Both the position numbers and the translations under genes were made by a program. A stretch of 64,000 bases of DNA, taken from contig NZ_AWFH01000007.1 of assembly GCF_000682715.1 (NCBI RefSeq), positions 18,602 through 82,601 of the forward strand, given 5' to 3'. This document shows, one piece after another, positions 35,689-43,561 of the stretch (within the stretch, counting starts at the first letter, position 1; every line of letters begins with the position of its first letter). The notes under the pieces were generated by a model. The model did not search any database. It had not been told where the DNA came from and saw nothing but the letters and a program-made list of their open reading frames with translations. Source of the stretch: Hyphomonas atlantica corrig. (GTDB taxonomy: Bacteria; Pseudomonadota; Alphaproteobacteria; Caulobacterales; Hyphomonadaceae).

Positions 35689-36137
35689 CCGACACCCCCG
35701 CCCCGTCCAGCGCGAAAGCGCTCGAATCCCTGCTGGCCCAGCGCGAGCGCTTTGCGAAGCTCGGCGAGAAGGATTTCGCTGCCGCAACGGCCCTGCTCGT
35801 GAAAAAGCTGATGATCTCCGCGGGTCAGACCACGCAAGACATGAAGGATCTGCGCGAGACGGTCGGCGCGGACCTGTTCGAAACAACGCTGAAATCCCTC
35901 ACCGCCCACCAGGCCCGCCAGTTGGCGCGCCGCATGGACCGCTCTGTCCCCGATCTCGAAGTCTCCACTGCCGGCGCCGCCTGCGCCTGGATCCGTGGCC
36001 TGATGAACGGCACGACACCGCCCCCTGCGGAGAAGACCGAGACGGTCGAGCCTGCCACGGAAGACAAGCCGGACGACACACCCCCCGCCCCCAAGAACGC
36101 CTACTTCGGACGCAAGGCCTTCCGCACGGGGGGGTAA
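35685..36137 (+). CDS. Unknown helical protein coupled to ParA
   Basis: A 150-residue protein. Residues 1-105 are predicted helical (LESLLAQRERFAKLGEKDFA, ATALLVKKLMISAGQTTQDM, LKSLTAHQARQLARRMDRS); the rest is a disordered Pro/Glu/Thr stretch ending in a short basic YFGRKAFRTGG. Its ATG overlaps the ParA stop, so the two are translationally coupled and likely work together. It shows no ParB, CopG or ribbon-helix-helix pattern. It may be an adaptor linking ParA to a cargo; this is inference from coupling. Confidence 0.75.
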   Translation: MTDTPAPSSAKALESLLAQRERFAKLGEKDFAAATALLVKKLMISAGQTTQDMKDLRETVGADLFETTLKSLTAHQARQLARRMDRSVPDLEVSTAGAACAWIRGLMNGTTPPPAEKTETVEPATEDKPDDTPPAPKNAYFGRKAFRTGG

Positions 36138-36191
36138 ATCTCCCAGATAACCGGGTGGATTTCGCGCGGTGTTCATGATACGTTCCCGGTC

Positions 36192-36554
36192 ATGGCGTTC
36201 TACACCTACATCGTTTGCAACCGCCGGAACGGCACGCTCTACACGGGTCATACGGATGACTTGATGCGGCGGTGCTGGGAACACCAAAACAGGATACGCC
36301 CCGGCTTCGCCTCGAAATATCATTGCGCGCGGCTGGTCTGGTTCGAAGAACATGATACTCGCGAATCTGCGTTTACGCGTGAACGCCGGATCAAGGATTG
36401 GCGGAGACAGTGGAAACTGAACCTCATTGAAAAGGCCAATCCCGACTGGCGGGATTTGTATCTGGAACTCCTTGACTGGACCCCCACTCCTCCATTTCAC
36501 AATACCGCTCACCCCGGCGAAGGCCGGGGCCCAGCACCGCACAGACCGGACTGA
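36192..36554 (+). CDS. GIY-YIG nuclease family protein (short, repeat-extended)
   Basis: A 120-residue single GIY-YIG domain protein. The motif reads FYTYIVCNRRNGTLYTGHTD, with Arg in LMRRCWEHQ, and FASKYHCARLVWFEEH and ERRIKDWRRQWKLNLIE match the YhbQ/UPF0213-like subgroup. The catalytic Glu is the one in that last part or in ESAFTRE. From about residue 105 the frame runs into repeat A copy 4, which supplies the last 16 residues. The natural C-terminus is probably near the end of YLELLDWTPTPPF. Confidence 0.88.
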   Translation: MAFYTYIVCNRRNGTLYTGHTDDLMRRCWEHQNRIRPGFASKYHCARLVWFEEHDTRESAFTRERRIKDWRRQWKLNLIEKANPDWRDLYLELLDWTPTPPFHNTAHPGEGRGPAPHRPD

Positions 36555-36589
36555 CCCATCTGGATCCCGGCATACGCCGGGATGAGCGG
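36505..36589. repeat. Palindromic repeat A, copy 4 (3' end of GIY-YIG gene)
   Basis: An 85-bp copy with ends CCGCTCACCCCGGCG and CGCCGGGATGAGCGG. It covers the last codons and stop of the GIY-YIG gene and the gap to the convergent terminase gene. As a strong hairpin between convergent genes it could stop transcription from both sides. Confidence 0.9.
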
Positions 36590-36628
36590 AAGAGAGGAAG
36601 GCCACACTCACCCTCCCAGCACCAAAAG

Positions 36629-38041
36629 TCACAACACCCGCACCCAGGGCCCGGCTCGGTCCAGGAGGAGGGCCCAGATGGCCCAGACGAGGGCGTCGAC
36701 GCGGTCGGGTGAGCCGCGAAAACCCTCCGCGCCGAAGCGGCACATCTGGTCTTCCAGTTCCGGCAGCAGGCCGACATGCGCCACCCGTCCTTTTTCGTAC
36801 AATGTCGCCACTGGCGCGGCGCGCGCCCGCTTTCCCAGCCGGGCATGGACCAGCCGCACCGGCACATCCACGCCCGCGCTTTCCAGAACCTGCCGCACCA
36901 TCTCCCCGCCCTGGTTTGCCTCGGCGATGATCTCCCGCGCGCCCACCTCTCGGCTAATGACAACGGCGCGCCGGGCCCAGTCCAGCGGCTTCAGTCCCGG
37001 TGCGGATGCATCGGCCAGCACAAAGGCCGTGCCATCGCGCACCCCCGCCGCAATGATACCGCAGGCATCAGCGCGTGCACCGCTGGTGGCGGGCGGATCG
37101 ACGGCCACGATCACATCTTCCAGCATCGGCGGCGTCTCGACCCGTGCATCATCAATCTTCCGTCGGCTGAACAGGGCGCCTTCCGGATCCTCCAGCATTT
37201 CGCCGTGAATTTCCTGCCGGGCCAGCGCGCTGCCGCCATAGGCCGCCTCCATCGCGGCCACGAAGCCTGCTGAAAGGTTCGCCGCATTCTCTGCCATGCT
37301 GGCGCGTCCAATGATCGTGTCCGGCCCGGCCAGCAGCGCCTTGAAAAAGGGCGTCGGCCGGGGCGTGGTTGTCGCCATCACGCGCGGATCAGCGCCCAGC
37401 CTCAGCCCCATTTGCAGCGTGTCCCACACCGCCTGCCCGCGCAGCCAGGCCGCGATCTCGTCACACCAGGCCACATCGAATTGCGGCCCGCGCAGGCTGT
37501 CCGGGTCTTCGGCGGAAAAGACATGCGCCTCCGCACCATTGTCAAAGCTCAGGATCCGGCGGCTGGGCGAATAGGATGGGCGGCGACACTTCAGCGGCTC
37601 GATCCATTTCAGGCCGCTCGGCCCGTCGATCATCACTTCGCGCACATCGTGCAAGGCCGGGCCCACCAGCGCCGCGCGGCCACACCCGCCCTGCAGCATT
37701 GACCAGCGCAGCCATTCGGCCCCCGCCCGTGTCTTGCCAGCGCCGCGTCCGCCCATGAAGACGAAACTCCGCCAGCCGTCCGGCGGCGGAACCTGTATAT
37801 CGCGGGCGCTCAGGATCCAGGGATTCTGGCTGACCAGACGTGTCTCTTCCGCGCTCAACAGGTGCATCTGGCCGGACTTGTTGGCCTGCCTCGCCCTTTG
37901 TCTGAAACTCTGCTGCATAGGCTGCCAGCCGGCGCCGCTCAGCGGCAGGGGATAATTCGTCTTCGGCGTCGTCGCTGTCTTCGTCGGTTTCGTCCGTGTC
38001 GGAATGACTTTCCTGATTATCACATCCGGCATGCCCGGCAT
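36629..38041 (-). CDS. GTA g2: large terminase (DNA packaging ATPase/nuclease)
   Basis: Up to 470 residues. The ATPase domain has Walker A GGRGAGKTRAGAEW and Walker B QFDVAWCDEIAAW; the nuclease domain has DVIVAVDPPATSGARADACG and VDALVWAIWALL. It packages random host DNA into GTA heads. The frame is open from 38041, where GGAGAGGAG precedes ATG, but the first 60 residues (Lys/Thr/Pro-rich) do not look like terminase; the family part begins near LSAEETRLVSQNPWIL. A start at 37867 (MHLLSAEE) is possible. It overlaps g1 by 500 bases in another frame. Confidence 0.9.
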   Translation of the reverse strand: MPGMPDVIIRKVIPTRTKPTKTATTPKTNYPLPLSGAGWQPMQQSFRQRARQANKSGQMHLLSAEETRLVSQNPWILSARDIQVPPPDGWRSFVFMGGRGAGKTRAGAEWLRWSMLQGGCGRAALVGPALHDVREVMIDGPSGLKWIEPLKCRRPSYSPSRRILSFDNGAEAHVFSAEDPDSLRGPQFDVAWCDEIAAWLRGQAVWDTLQMGLRLGADPRVMATTTPRPTPFFKALLAGPDTIIGRASMAENAANLSAGFVAAMEAAYGGSALARQEIHGEMLEDPEGALFSRRKIDDARVETPPMLEDVIVAVDPPATSGARADACGIIAAGVRDGTAFVLADASAPGLKPLDWARRAVVISREVGAREIIAEANQGGEMVRQVLESAGVDVPVRLVHARLGKRARAAPVATLYEKGRVAHVGLLPELEDQMCRFGAEGFRGSPDRVDALVWAIWALLLDRAGPWVRVL

Positions 38042-38369
38042 CCTGCTCTCCTCTCCATTTCGCGACCGTCACTTCCAGACGGCGCAATTCCCCGATCAGG
38101 CGGGTCAGCACGCCACAATAGGCCCGTTGCGCCTCCCCGGTCTGGCTTGCGGCGAGTTGTTCGGTGATCTCATCAATGGCCTCATGCAGGGCGAGGCGCG
38201 GACGCTCCATCCACTCTTCCGGCCCATCAAGGCCGTTGCGCTGGATCAGCTTGTAGACGGTCGCCCGGTGCAGGCCGACGATACCGGCGATCTCGGCGAC
38301 CGGCTTGCCCAACAGGCGCATCTGGCGAACCTGCCGGATCAGGCGATTGCGATGTGGCGTATCTGACAT
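37542..38369 (-). CDS. GTA g1-like small terminase/HTH protein overlapping g2
   Basis: An open frame of 275 residues from an ATG with AGGAGG nine bases upstream. The N-terminal 110 residues have a helix-turn-helix (VAEIAGIVGLHRATVYKLIQ) and a helical region (EAIDEITEQLAASQTG, LRRLEVTVAKWRGE), then an acidic stretch (SDTDETDEDSDDAEDEL) and RRRLAAYAAEF. From about residue 165 on, the frame lies over well-recognised g2 sequence and its amino acids look like an out-of-frame shadow. Position and HTH fit g1, the small terminase. The true end may be near 37880, by frameshift or indel. Confidence 0.7.
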   Translation of the reverse strand: MSDTPHRNRLIRQVRQMRLLGKPVAEIAGIVGLHRATVYKLIQRNGLDGPEEWMERPRLALHEAIDEITEQLAASQTGEAQRAYCGVLTRLIGELRRLEVTVAKWRGEQDAGHAGCDNQESHSDTDETDEDSDDAEDELSPAAERRRLAAYAAEFQTKGEAGQQVRPDAPVERGRDTSGQPESLDPERPRYTGSAAGRLAEFRLHGRTRRWQDTGGGRMAALVNAAGRVWPRGAGGPGLARCARSDDRRAERPEMDRAAEVSPPILFAQPPDPEL

Positions 38370-38402
38370 GGCTTTGGCCTCCTGTTTCCAGAAGGTTGGC
38401 AC

Positions 38403-38672
38403 GGCCCCATCCCCGTCGGATTGGAGGTTCCAGAATCATTGATGATTTCGCATGCAACCACTTATGCGACGGGCATCGCGGTTAATTTGTGTTGCAGGAA
38501 AAACACGCTGATCTCCCCGTGTCTCCGCGTGTGGCCTTGATTAAAGGGATTTCGGGCGCCGTCATCAAAACATAACATAGCTGTCATCCAGCCGTTACCT
38601 TCCTGTGGGACGGGGCCGCAGTTTCGAAGCGTAGACTTCTTCATACGGCTTTCCACAGCAAGGATCATTTTG
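38403..38672. promoter_or_regulatory. Divergent promoter region, GTA g1 and TonB receptor
   Basis: 270 bases between the g1 ribosome site and the TonB receptor start, so the main GTA promoter and the receptor promoter lie here back to back. It holds Pho-box-like units (38559-38598). No clear sigma-70 boxes can be fixed by eye. Nothing else coding is seen. Confidence 0.6.
38559..38598 (+). promoter_or_regulatory. Pho-box-like repeats upstream of TonB receptor
   Basis: CTGTCAT (38581) and CCGTTAC (38592) are spaced 11 bp apart, the period of PhoB half-sites, and CCGTCAT (38559) lies 22 bp before the first. The 18-mer at 38581-38598 agrees at 13 of 18 positions with the E. coli Pho-box consensus. 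It lies about 75-115 bp ahead of the receptor start. Confidence 0.5.
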
Positions 38673-41459
38673 ATGACCAAAACCTCCCGCAAACTCTTTA
38701 TGCTGGGCGCTGCTACCGCAGTCCTCGCCCAGGCTGCAGGCGCTGACGTCCTGACCGGCACCGTCACGGACGCAACCGGCGAAGCGGGCCTTCAAGGCGC
38801 CCTCGTCACGATTGAAGAACTGGGCCGCACCACCTCCGCCGACCGCTTCGGCACCTATCGTTTTGCGAACATTCCGGCCGGCGATTACACGCTGAGCGTC
38901 TCTTATGTTGGCGCTGATACGGTCACCGATAGCGTGACGGTTTCTGGCGACACCGATTTCAGCATCCGCCTCGGCGGTGACGTGCGCTATCTCGACAACA
39001 TCCTCGTGGTCGGCTCCTCCGCTGCGCAGGCTGGCGCCATCAACCAGCAGCGCGCCTCTGACGCCCTGATCAGCGTGATCGACTCCGATGGCCTCGGAAA
39101 CTTCCCGGACACCACCGTGGCAGACTCCCTTGCCCGTGTGGCCGGTCTCTCCATCGAGAACGACCAGGGCGAAGGCCGCTATGTCTCCATCCGCGGCATC
39201 AACACAGACCTGATCTCCGCCACCATCAACGGCGTGCGCACCCCTTCCCCGGAAGACCGCCGCGGCGTTCTGCTGGACGGTGTGCCATCTGACCTTCTGG
39301 ACGGTATCGAAGTCCAGAAATCCCTGACCCCGGACGTTGACGCCGACACAATCGGCGGTGTCATCAACCTGAAGACCATCTCCGCATTCGACCGCGACGG
39401 CCAGTTTGTCCGCGCCAAGGTCGAAGGCTCCTACAACGAGATCGCCGAAGAACTCTCCCCGAAAGCCACGCTGACCTATTCCAACGTGTTTGGTGACAAG
39501 CTCGGCATCGCCGCTTCCGTGAACTTCCAGAGCCTCGCCATCGAAGCTCACAACAACGAAGTTGGCGAGTGGGAGTTCGATGACGATCTCGGCGCCTACT
39601 ATCCGAACGATGATTACGAGATGCGCTGGTATGACCTGACCCGCGAACGCCTCGGCCTCGTCTTCAATGTGGACTATCGCGCCACCGAGAATACCGAACT
39701 CTACCTGCGTACCCTGTTCAACCAGTACAAGGATGATGAGGTCCGCAACAAGTTCGAATTCCGCGACCTGGCCGAAGAAGGTGTCAGCGTCGATGGCAAC
39801 AACTACAATTTCAACTTCGCCGAAGTGGACGCAGAAGTCCGCCAGCGTGAAGAAGAGCGCAAGATCCAGACCTATGCCCTCGGTGGTCAGACCATCGCTG
39901 GCGCATGGACCGTGGATTACGAAGTCTCCTACGCCTATGCTGAGGAAGACGATTCCAACAATCACGATGTGGCCTTCCGCTCAGACGACATGGACGGCGA
40001 TGCGATCATCGTGTGGGACAATTCCACACCTGAGAAACCTCGCCTGACCGGCGCTGGCGTTGATTTCGTCTACGATCCGTCCACCTATGAAATGGATGCG
40101 TTCGAGCAGGAATTCACCGTCAACGAAGACACTGAGTGGGCCTACAAGCTCGACCTCGAAAACGAATCCTCCATCGGCAGCACGCCAGTTACCTGGAAGA
40201 TGGGTGTGAAGGTCCGCGACCGCGAAAAGGTACGTGATCAAAACCTGCTCATCTGGGAACGCGATGATGTCCTGATGTCAGACTACATCACCGACAACAG
40301 CCGGATTTCCAACTGGCGCATGAACAACCCGATGTTCCAGTGGCCAAGCGCCGGACTGACCAACGCCCTGCGCGGCACCTTCACGGATGACGAGCTGGAC
40401 GAAGACGGCACGAACTTCGACAGCCTGTCCGAAGACTACACGATCGAGGAAATGATCCTTGCCGGGTACGGTATGGGTACGTTCCAGTTCGACAATCTGA
40501 CCGTGGTTGCCGGTGTCCGCGTCGAAGCTACGGATGTGACTGCCACAGGAAACATCTTCTTCGAGGGAGACGATCCGGAGAACGTCGAGATCCGCAAGTA
40601 CGAGGATGATTACACCCACGTCCTGCCGAGTGTGAACCTGAAGTACAACTTCTCCGAAAACCTCATCGGCCGCGCAGCTTACTATGCCTCCATCGTGCGT
40701 CCGGCCTTCGGTGAAATGCGCCCGACCATCGCCCTGAACGATGACCGCGACGAAGCGGAACTCGGCAACCCGGCGCTGGATCCGTATGAAGCGGACAATT
40801 TCGATCTCTCGATCGAATACTACCCGACCAAGCTGTCCGTCCTGTCGGCTGGTGTGTTCTACAAGGAAATCTCCAACCCGATCTTCGGCGCAAACTACGA
40901 CATCGACGATGTTCCGGGGTCGGTTGACCTGTCCCTGCTGCCGGACACGGTTGAAGAAGTCTTCACATATGTGAACGGCGAAAACGCCACCGTGAAAGGT
41001 ATCGAGCTCAACTATGTCCAGCAGCTCGATTTCATCGGCGACTTCTGGGAAGGCTTCCTGGTCTCCGCAAACGTGACCATCGCCGAATCCGAAGCGTCCG
41101 TTCCGGACGAGGAAGATCCGCTGCTGACCCGCGACGTTCCGATGCTGAAGCAGAACGACCTGATCTGGAACGCCTCGATCGGTTACGATCGCGGTCCGTG
41201 GGATCTGCGCATCTCGGCCAATTTCCGCGATGATTACCTGGACGAACTGTTTGGTGCCAACATCGACCGGTACACCAGCGATCACCTCAGCGTCGAAGCG
41301 TCTGCCAAATATGACGTGAATGACAATCTGCAGGTCTTCGTCGAAGGCAAGAACCTGACCGACGAGCCGGAATACTACTATTTCGGATCCGAAAACCGTC
41401 TGTCCCAGTATGATGAGTACGGCGCTCGCTACGTCATCGGTGCTCGCCTGACCTACTAA
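38673..41459 (+). CDS. TonB-dependent outer-membrane receptor (Caulobacter type)
   Basis: A 928-residue receptor. After a signal peptide comes a carboxypeptidase-regulatory-like beta domain (about 28-95, TGTVTDATGEAGLQGALVTI, FANIPAGDYTLSVSYVG). The plug follows (about 120-240, ALISVIDSDGLGNFPDTTVA, RYVSIRGINTDLISATINGV, VQKSLTPDVDADTIGG), then a 22-strand barrel ending with aromatic RLTY. It imports a substrate across the outer membrane using TonB. Neighbouring phytase and Pho-like boxes suggest phytate or its products; this is inference. ATG at 38673 follows AAGGA; a TTG one codon earlier is less likely. Confidence 0.95.
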   Translation: MTKTSRKLFMLGAATAVLAQAAGADVLTGTVTDATGEAGLQGALVTIEELGRTTSADRFGTYRFANIPAGDYTLSVSYVGADTVTDSVTVSGDTDFSIRLGGDVRYLDNILVVGSSAAQAGAINQQRASDALISVIDSDGLGNFPDTTVADSLARVAGLSIENDQGEGRYVSIRGINTDLISATINGVRTPSPEDRRGVLLDGVPSDLLDGIEVQKSLTPDVDADTIGGVINLKTISAFDRDGQFVRAKVEGSYNEIAEELSPKATLTYSNVFGDKLGIAASVNFQSLAIEAHNNEVGEWEFDDDLGAYYPNDDYEMRWYDLTRERLGLVFNVDYRATENTELYLRTLFNQYKDDEVRNKFEFRDLAEEGVSVDGNNYNFNFAEVDAEVRQREEERKIQTYALGGQTIAGAWTVDYEVSYAYAEEDDSNNHDVAFRSDDMDGDAIIVWDNSTPEKPRLTGAGVDFVYDPSTYEMDAFEQEFTVNEDTEWAYKLDLENESSIGSTPVTWKMGVKVRDREKVRDQNLLIWERDDVLMSDYITDNSRISNWRMNNPMFQWPSAGLTNALRGTFTDDELDEDGTNFDSLSEDYTIEEMILAGYGMGTFQFDNLTVVAGVRVEATDVTATGNIFFEGDDPENVEIRKYEDDYTHVLPSVNLKYNFSENLIGRAAYYASIVRPAFGEMRPTIALNDDRDEAELGNPALDPYEADNFDLSIEYYPTKLSVLSAGVFYKEISNPIFGANYDIDDVPGSVDLSLLPDTVEEVFTYVNGENATVKGIELNYVQQLDFIGDFWEGFLVSANVTIAESEASVPDEEDPLLTRDVPMLKQNDLIWNASIGYDRGPWDLRISANFRDDYLDELFGANIDRYTSDHLSVEASAKYDVNDNLQVFVEGKNLTDEPEYYYFGSENRLSQYDEYGARYVIGARLTY

Positions 41460-41491
41460 GGCCAGCGCGCAAACAACGCAAAAACCGGAAG

Positions 41492-41522
41492 CCGGGCGGA
41501 TCGCGTTATCCGCCCGGTTTTT
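41492..41522 (+). terminator. Rho-independent terminator after TonB receptor
   Basis: CCGGGCGGAT (41492-41501) pairs perfectly with ATCCGCCCGG (41508-41517) around a 6-base loop and is followed by TTTTT. It lies 32 bases after the receptor stop. Confidence 0.9.
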
Positions 41523-41571
41523 CATGCGCGTATAATCAGGCTATACTTTCCCGTCTGGATAGGAGGGACTG

Positions 41572-41835
41572 ATGAAAAGACTGATACCCGCGCTCGCAGC
41601 TGCAATCATTCTGTCAGGTTGCGCACTGAAAAAGAAAGAAGGCTTCCAGATTGTGGACCACTCCAACGATCCTGACCTCGTCTGTGAGCGTGTCCCCGTG
41701 CCCGGCAAGGTATATCCCGGCAAGATCTGCATGACCGCTGCCCAATGGGAACGGCATAACAGGGCCGGCCAGACTGCCACATCAGATGTTCAACGCGGCG
41801 CCCTGCGGACACCTGCTCCCGGCCAGGGCACCTGA
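41572..41835 (+). CDS. Small lipoprotein, paralogue 1
   Basis: An 87-residue lipoprotein. The signal ends in the lipobox LSGC (Cys18), followed by ALKKKEGF. The mature part has three motifs shared with the second copy: NDPDLVCERV, PGKVYPGKICMT and QWERHNRAG. Two Cys in the mature part may form a disulfide. AGGAGGGA precedes the ATG. No known function; location between a TonB receptor and a phytase suggests a linked envelope role. Confidence 0.85.
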   Translation: MKRLIPALAAAIILSGCALKKKEGFQIVDHSNDPDLVCERVPVPGKVYPGKICMTAAQWERHNRAGQTATSDVQRGALRTPAPGQGT

Positions 41836-42017
41836 CAGCCGCCTGCAACCGAGACGGCAAAGGCACCGCCTGCAATCCGTTGCATTTTCGACAGAAGTGC
41901 ACGATTGCAACAGAATTGTGCGTTTCTGTCGCTTTCGAATGAAAAAACATGCCCGAGGGGGCGACGTTTCCGGATCCCTCTGCTAGAGCTTTTGCAATTC
42001 GCGGGAGAAAAAACTTT

Positions 42018-42278
42018 ATGAGAATTGCACTTATCGCCCTCGCATCGGCCCTTGCCGTGTCCGGTTGCGCACTGAAAAAGAAAGAGGGTTATGCTGTTGC
42101 AGACGCCTCCAACAACCCGGACCTGATCTGTGAACGTGTGTCCATTCCGGGCAAGATTTACCCCGGCAAGATCTGCATGACCGCTGAACAGTGGGAACGC
42201 CACGAGAAAGCTGGCGAGGACGCCACCGGTGATGCACAGCGCCGCGCCCTCAGCACGGGCGACCCCCGCGCCGGCTGA
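42018..42278 (+). CDS. Small lipoprotein, paralogue 2
   Basis: An 86-residue lipoprotein and close paralogue of the one 180 bases upstream. Lipobox VSGC, then ALKKKEGY, NNPDLICERV, PGKIYPGKICMT and QWERHEKAG. GGGAG ten bases before the ATG fixes the start; an in-frame ATG at 41949 is upstream of this site. The pair is a tandem duplication. Cys positions are conserved between them. Confidence 0.87.
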   Translation: MRIALIALASALAVSGCALKKKEGYAVADASNNPDLICERVSIPGKIYPGKICMTAEQWERHEKAGEDATGDAQRRALSTGDPRAG

Positions 42279-42304
42279 TCCTGTTGGCATCAGAACACTT
42301 GGAA

Positions 42305-42332
42305 AAAGCAGGTCTCCGGGCCTGCTTTTTTT
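42305..42332 (+). terminator. Rho-independent terminator after lipoprotein 2
   Basis: AAAGCAGG (42305-42312) pairs with CCTGCTTT (42321-42328), loop of 8, followed by a run of T to 42332. It separates the lipoprotein from the phytase, so the phytase has its own promoter. Confidence 0.88.
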
Positions 42333-42350
42333 GCATCCGCAATGCAATTC

Positions 42351-42368
42351 GTGGCAGTTATGTGAAAG
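42351..42368 (-). promoter_or_regulatory. Pho-box-like site upstream of phytase
   Basis: Read on the minus strand: CTTTCACATAACTGCCAC. Two 7-base units are separated by ATAA, and 15 of 18 positions agree with the E. coli Pho-box consensus. It lies 84-101 bases before the phytase ATG, between the preceding terminator and the gene. Orientation is reversed with respect to the gene. Confidence 0.5.
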
Positions 42369-42451
42369 TTCCATCCGGTGACTTGATCTTCCCGTCCCTG
42401 CGCGGAATACCGGCGCGAAACGCTTTTAACCGAGCCCCAGAAGGAGTGTTC

Positions 42452-43483
42452 ATGAAACGCTATCTGCCCCTTGCCGCCCTGCTTGTGTCTGCCTGCGCAA
42501 CCGAGCCCGCACAGGACCTCTACGCCATCGAGACCGCGCCGATCCCGGCCGCTGTCGAGACTGCCCCAATGGTGGGCAAAGGCGACAAGGCTGATGATCC
42601 GGCCGTCTGGGTCAATCTGGCCAATCCTGCTGCCAGCCTCGTCCTCGGCACCAACAAGGACGCAGGTCTCTACGTCTACAACCTGGCCGGCGAGGAGCTT
42701 CAGTTCCTGGATGTTGGCCGCGTGAACAATGTGGACCTGCGCGGCGATCTGGCGGTCGCCTCGAATGACGAGACCAATTCGGTCAGCTGGTTCACCATCG
42801 ATTCGACCACGAATACGGTCAGTCATATCGGGGACACCCCCACCAACAAGGACGAGCCCTATGGCATCTGCGCCGGTCTCGTCGGCAATACATATTACGC
42901 CATGCCCACCTACAAGGACGGTGTGGCTCAGGTCTGGGCTGTGGCGACCGATGCGATTAGCGACGGGCCAGAGCTGCTCGCCGAAATCCAGGTTGGCCAG
43001 TATGGCCAGCTGCAGCTGGAAGGCTGCGTCTTTGACGAGGCCAATGGTCAGGTCTTTGTCGGCGAGGAAGAACATGGCGTTTGGAAGCTGGACCTGAACG
43101 ACTGGACGGCTGCGCCGGTCAGCGTGGACACGATTGATGCGCGCAACGGCCTTGTGGCTGATGTGGAAGGCATGGACATCTGGGCAGGTGAGAATGGCGA
43201 AGGCTATCTCGTTGTCTCGTCGCAGGCCGCAGACCGGTTCGTTGTGTATGATCTGAAAGCGCCGCATGCGCCGCGCGGCGTGTTCACTGTCGTCGAAAGT
43301 CTCGATGGCGCGATTGACGCCGTCACCCATACGGACGGATTGGACGTGAATTCCGCGCCACTGCCCGGCTTCCCGAACGGGATTGTCGTGGTTCAGGATG
43401 ATGGCAATCCGGAATCCGGCGTGGACCAGAACTTCAAACTGGTTGACTGGACGCTGATCCAGGCCGCGCTCGGCCTCGAATAG
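42452..43483 (+). CDS. Beta-propeller phytase (3-phytase), lipoprotein
   Basis: A 343-residue beta-propeller phytase that removes phosphate from phytate with calcium. The N-terminus is a lipoprotein signal (LLVSAC, Cys near 15). Family motifs: GDKADDPAVWVNLANPAAS, LGTNKDAGLYVYNLAGEEL, RVNNVDLRG, AVASNDETNSVSWF, EPYGICAG, QLEGCVFDEANGQVFVGEE and ADVEGMDIW. AAGGAG sets the ATG at 42452. Gene pairs of TonB receptor and this type of phytase are known from proteobacteria. Terminators flank it, so it is a single transcription unit. Confidence 0.93.
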   Translation: MKRYLPLAALLVSACATEPAQDLYAIETAPIPAAVETAPMVGKGDKADDPAVWVNLANPAASLVLGTNKDAGLYVYNLAGEELQFLDVGRVNNVDLRGDLAVASNDETNSVSWFTIDSTTNTVSHIGDTPTNKDEPYGICAGLVGNTYYAMPTYKDGVAQVWAVATDAISDGPELLAEIQVGQYGQLQLEGCVFDEANGQVFVGEEEHGVWKLDLNDWTAAPVSVDTIDARNGLVADVEGMDIWAGENGEGYLVVSSQAADRFVVYDLKAPHAPRGVFTVVESLDGAIDAVTHTDGLDVNSAPLPGFPNGIVVVQDDGNPESGVDQNFKLVDWTLIQAALGLE

Positions 43484-43506
43484 TCGCCAGGTGTCGCCAG
43501 ACAGAA

Positions 43507-43541
43507 AAGCCCGCTCCTGATACGTCGGGAGCGGGCTTTTT
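43507..43541 (+). terminator. Rho-independent terminator after phytase
   Basis: AAGCCCGCTCC pairs with GGAGCGGGCTT around TGATACGTC and is followed by TTT. It ends about 20 bases before the convergent SDR gene stop and could work in both directions. Confidence 0.9.
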
Positions 43542-43561
43542 CATACGCGGAAAGACCAAGC

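Noticed and set aside
29048..36589. Repeat A copies as a CRISPR array
   Set aside because: The copies are kilobases apart, are palindromes of about 85 bp with variable centres, and are not evenly spaced.
23325..38369. An ordinary prophage in place of a GTA
   Set aside because: No integrase, repressor, replication or lysis genes and no att repeats at the ends. Gene order and sizes follow the GTA g1-g15 pattern.
40278..41525. 415-codon frame antisense to the TonB receptor (and a similar one at 38595-39965)
   Set aside because: Both are mirror frames of a well-recognised receptor and have no domain pattern of their own.
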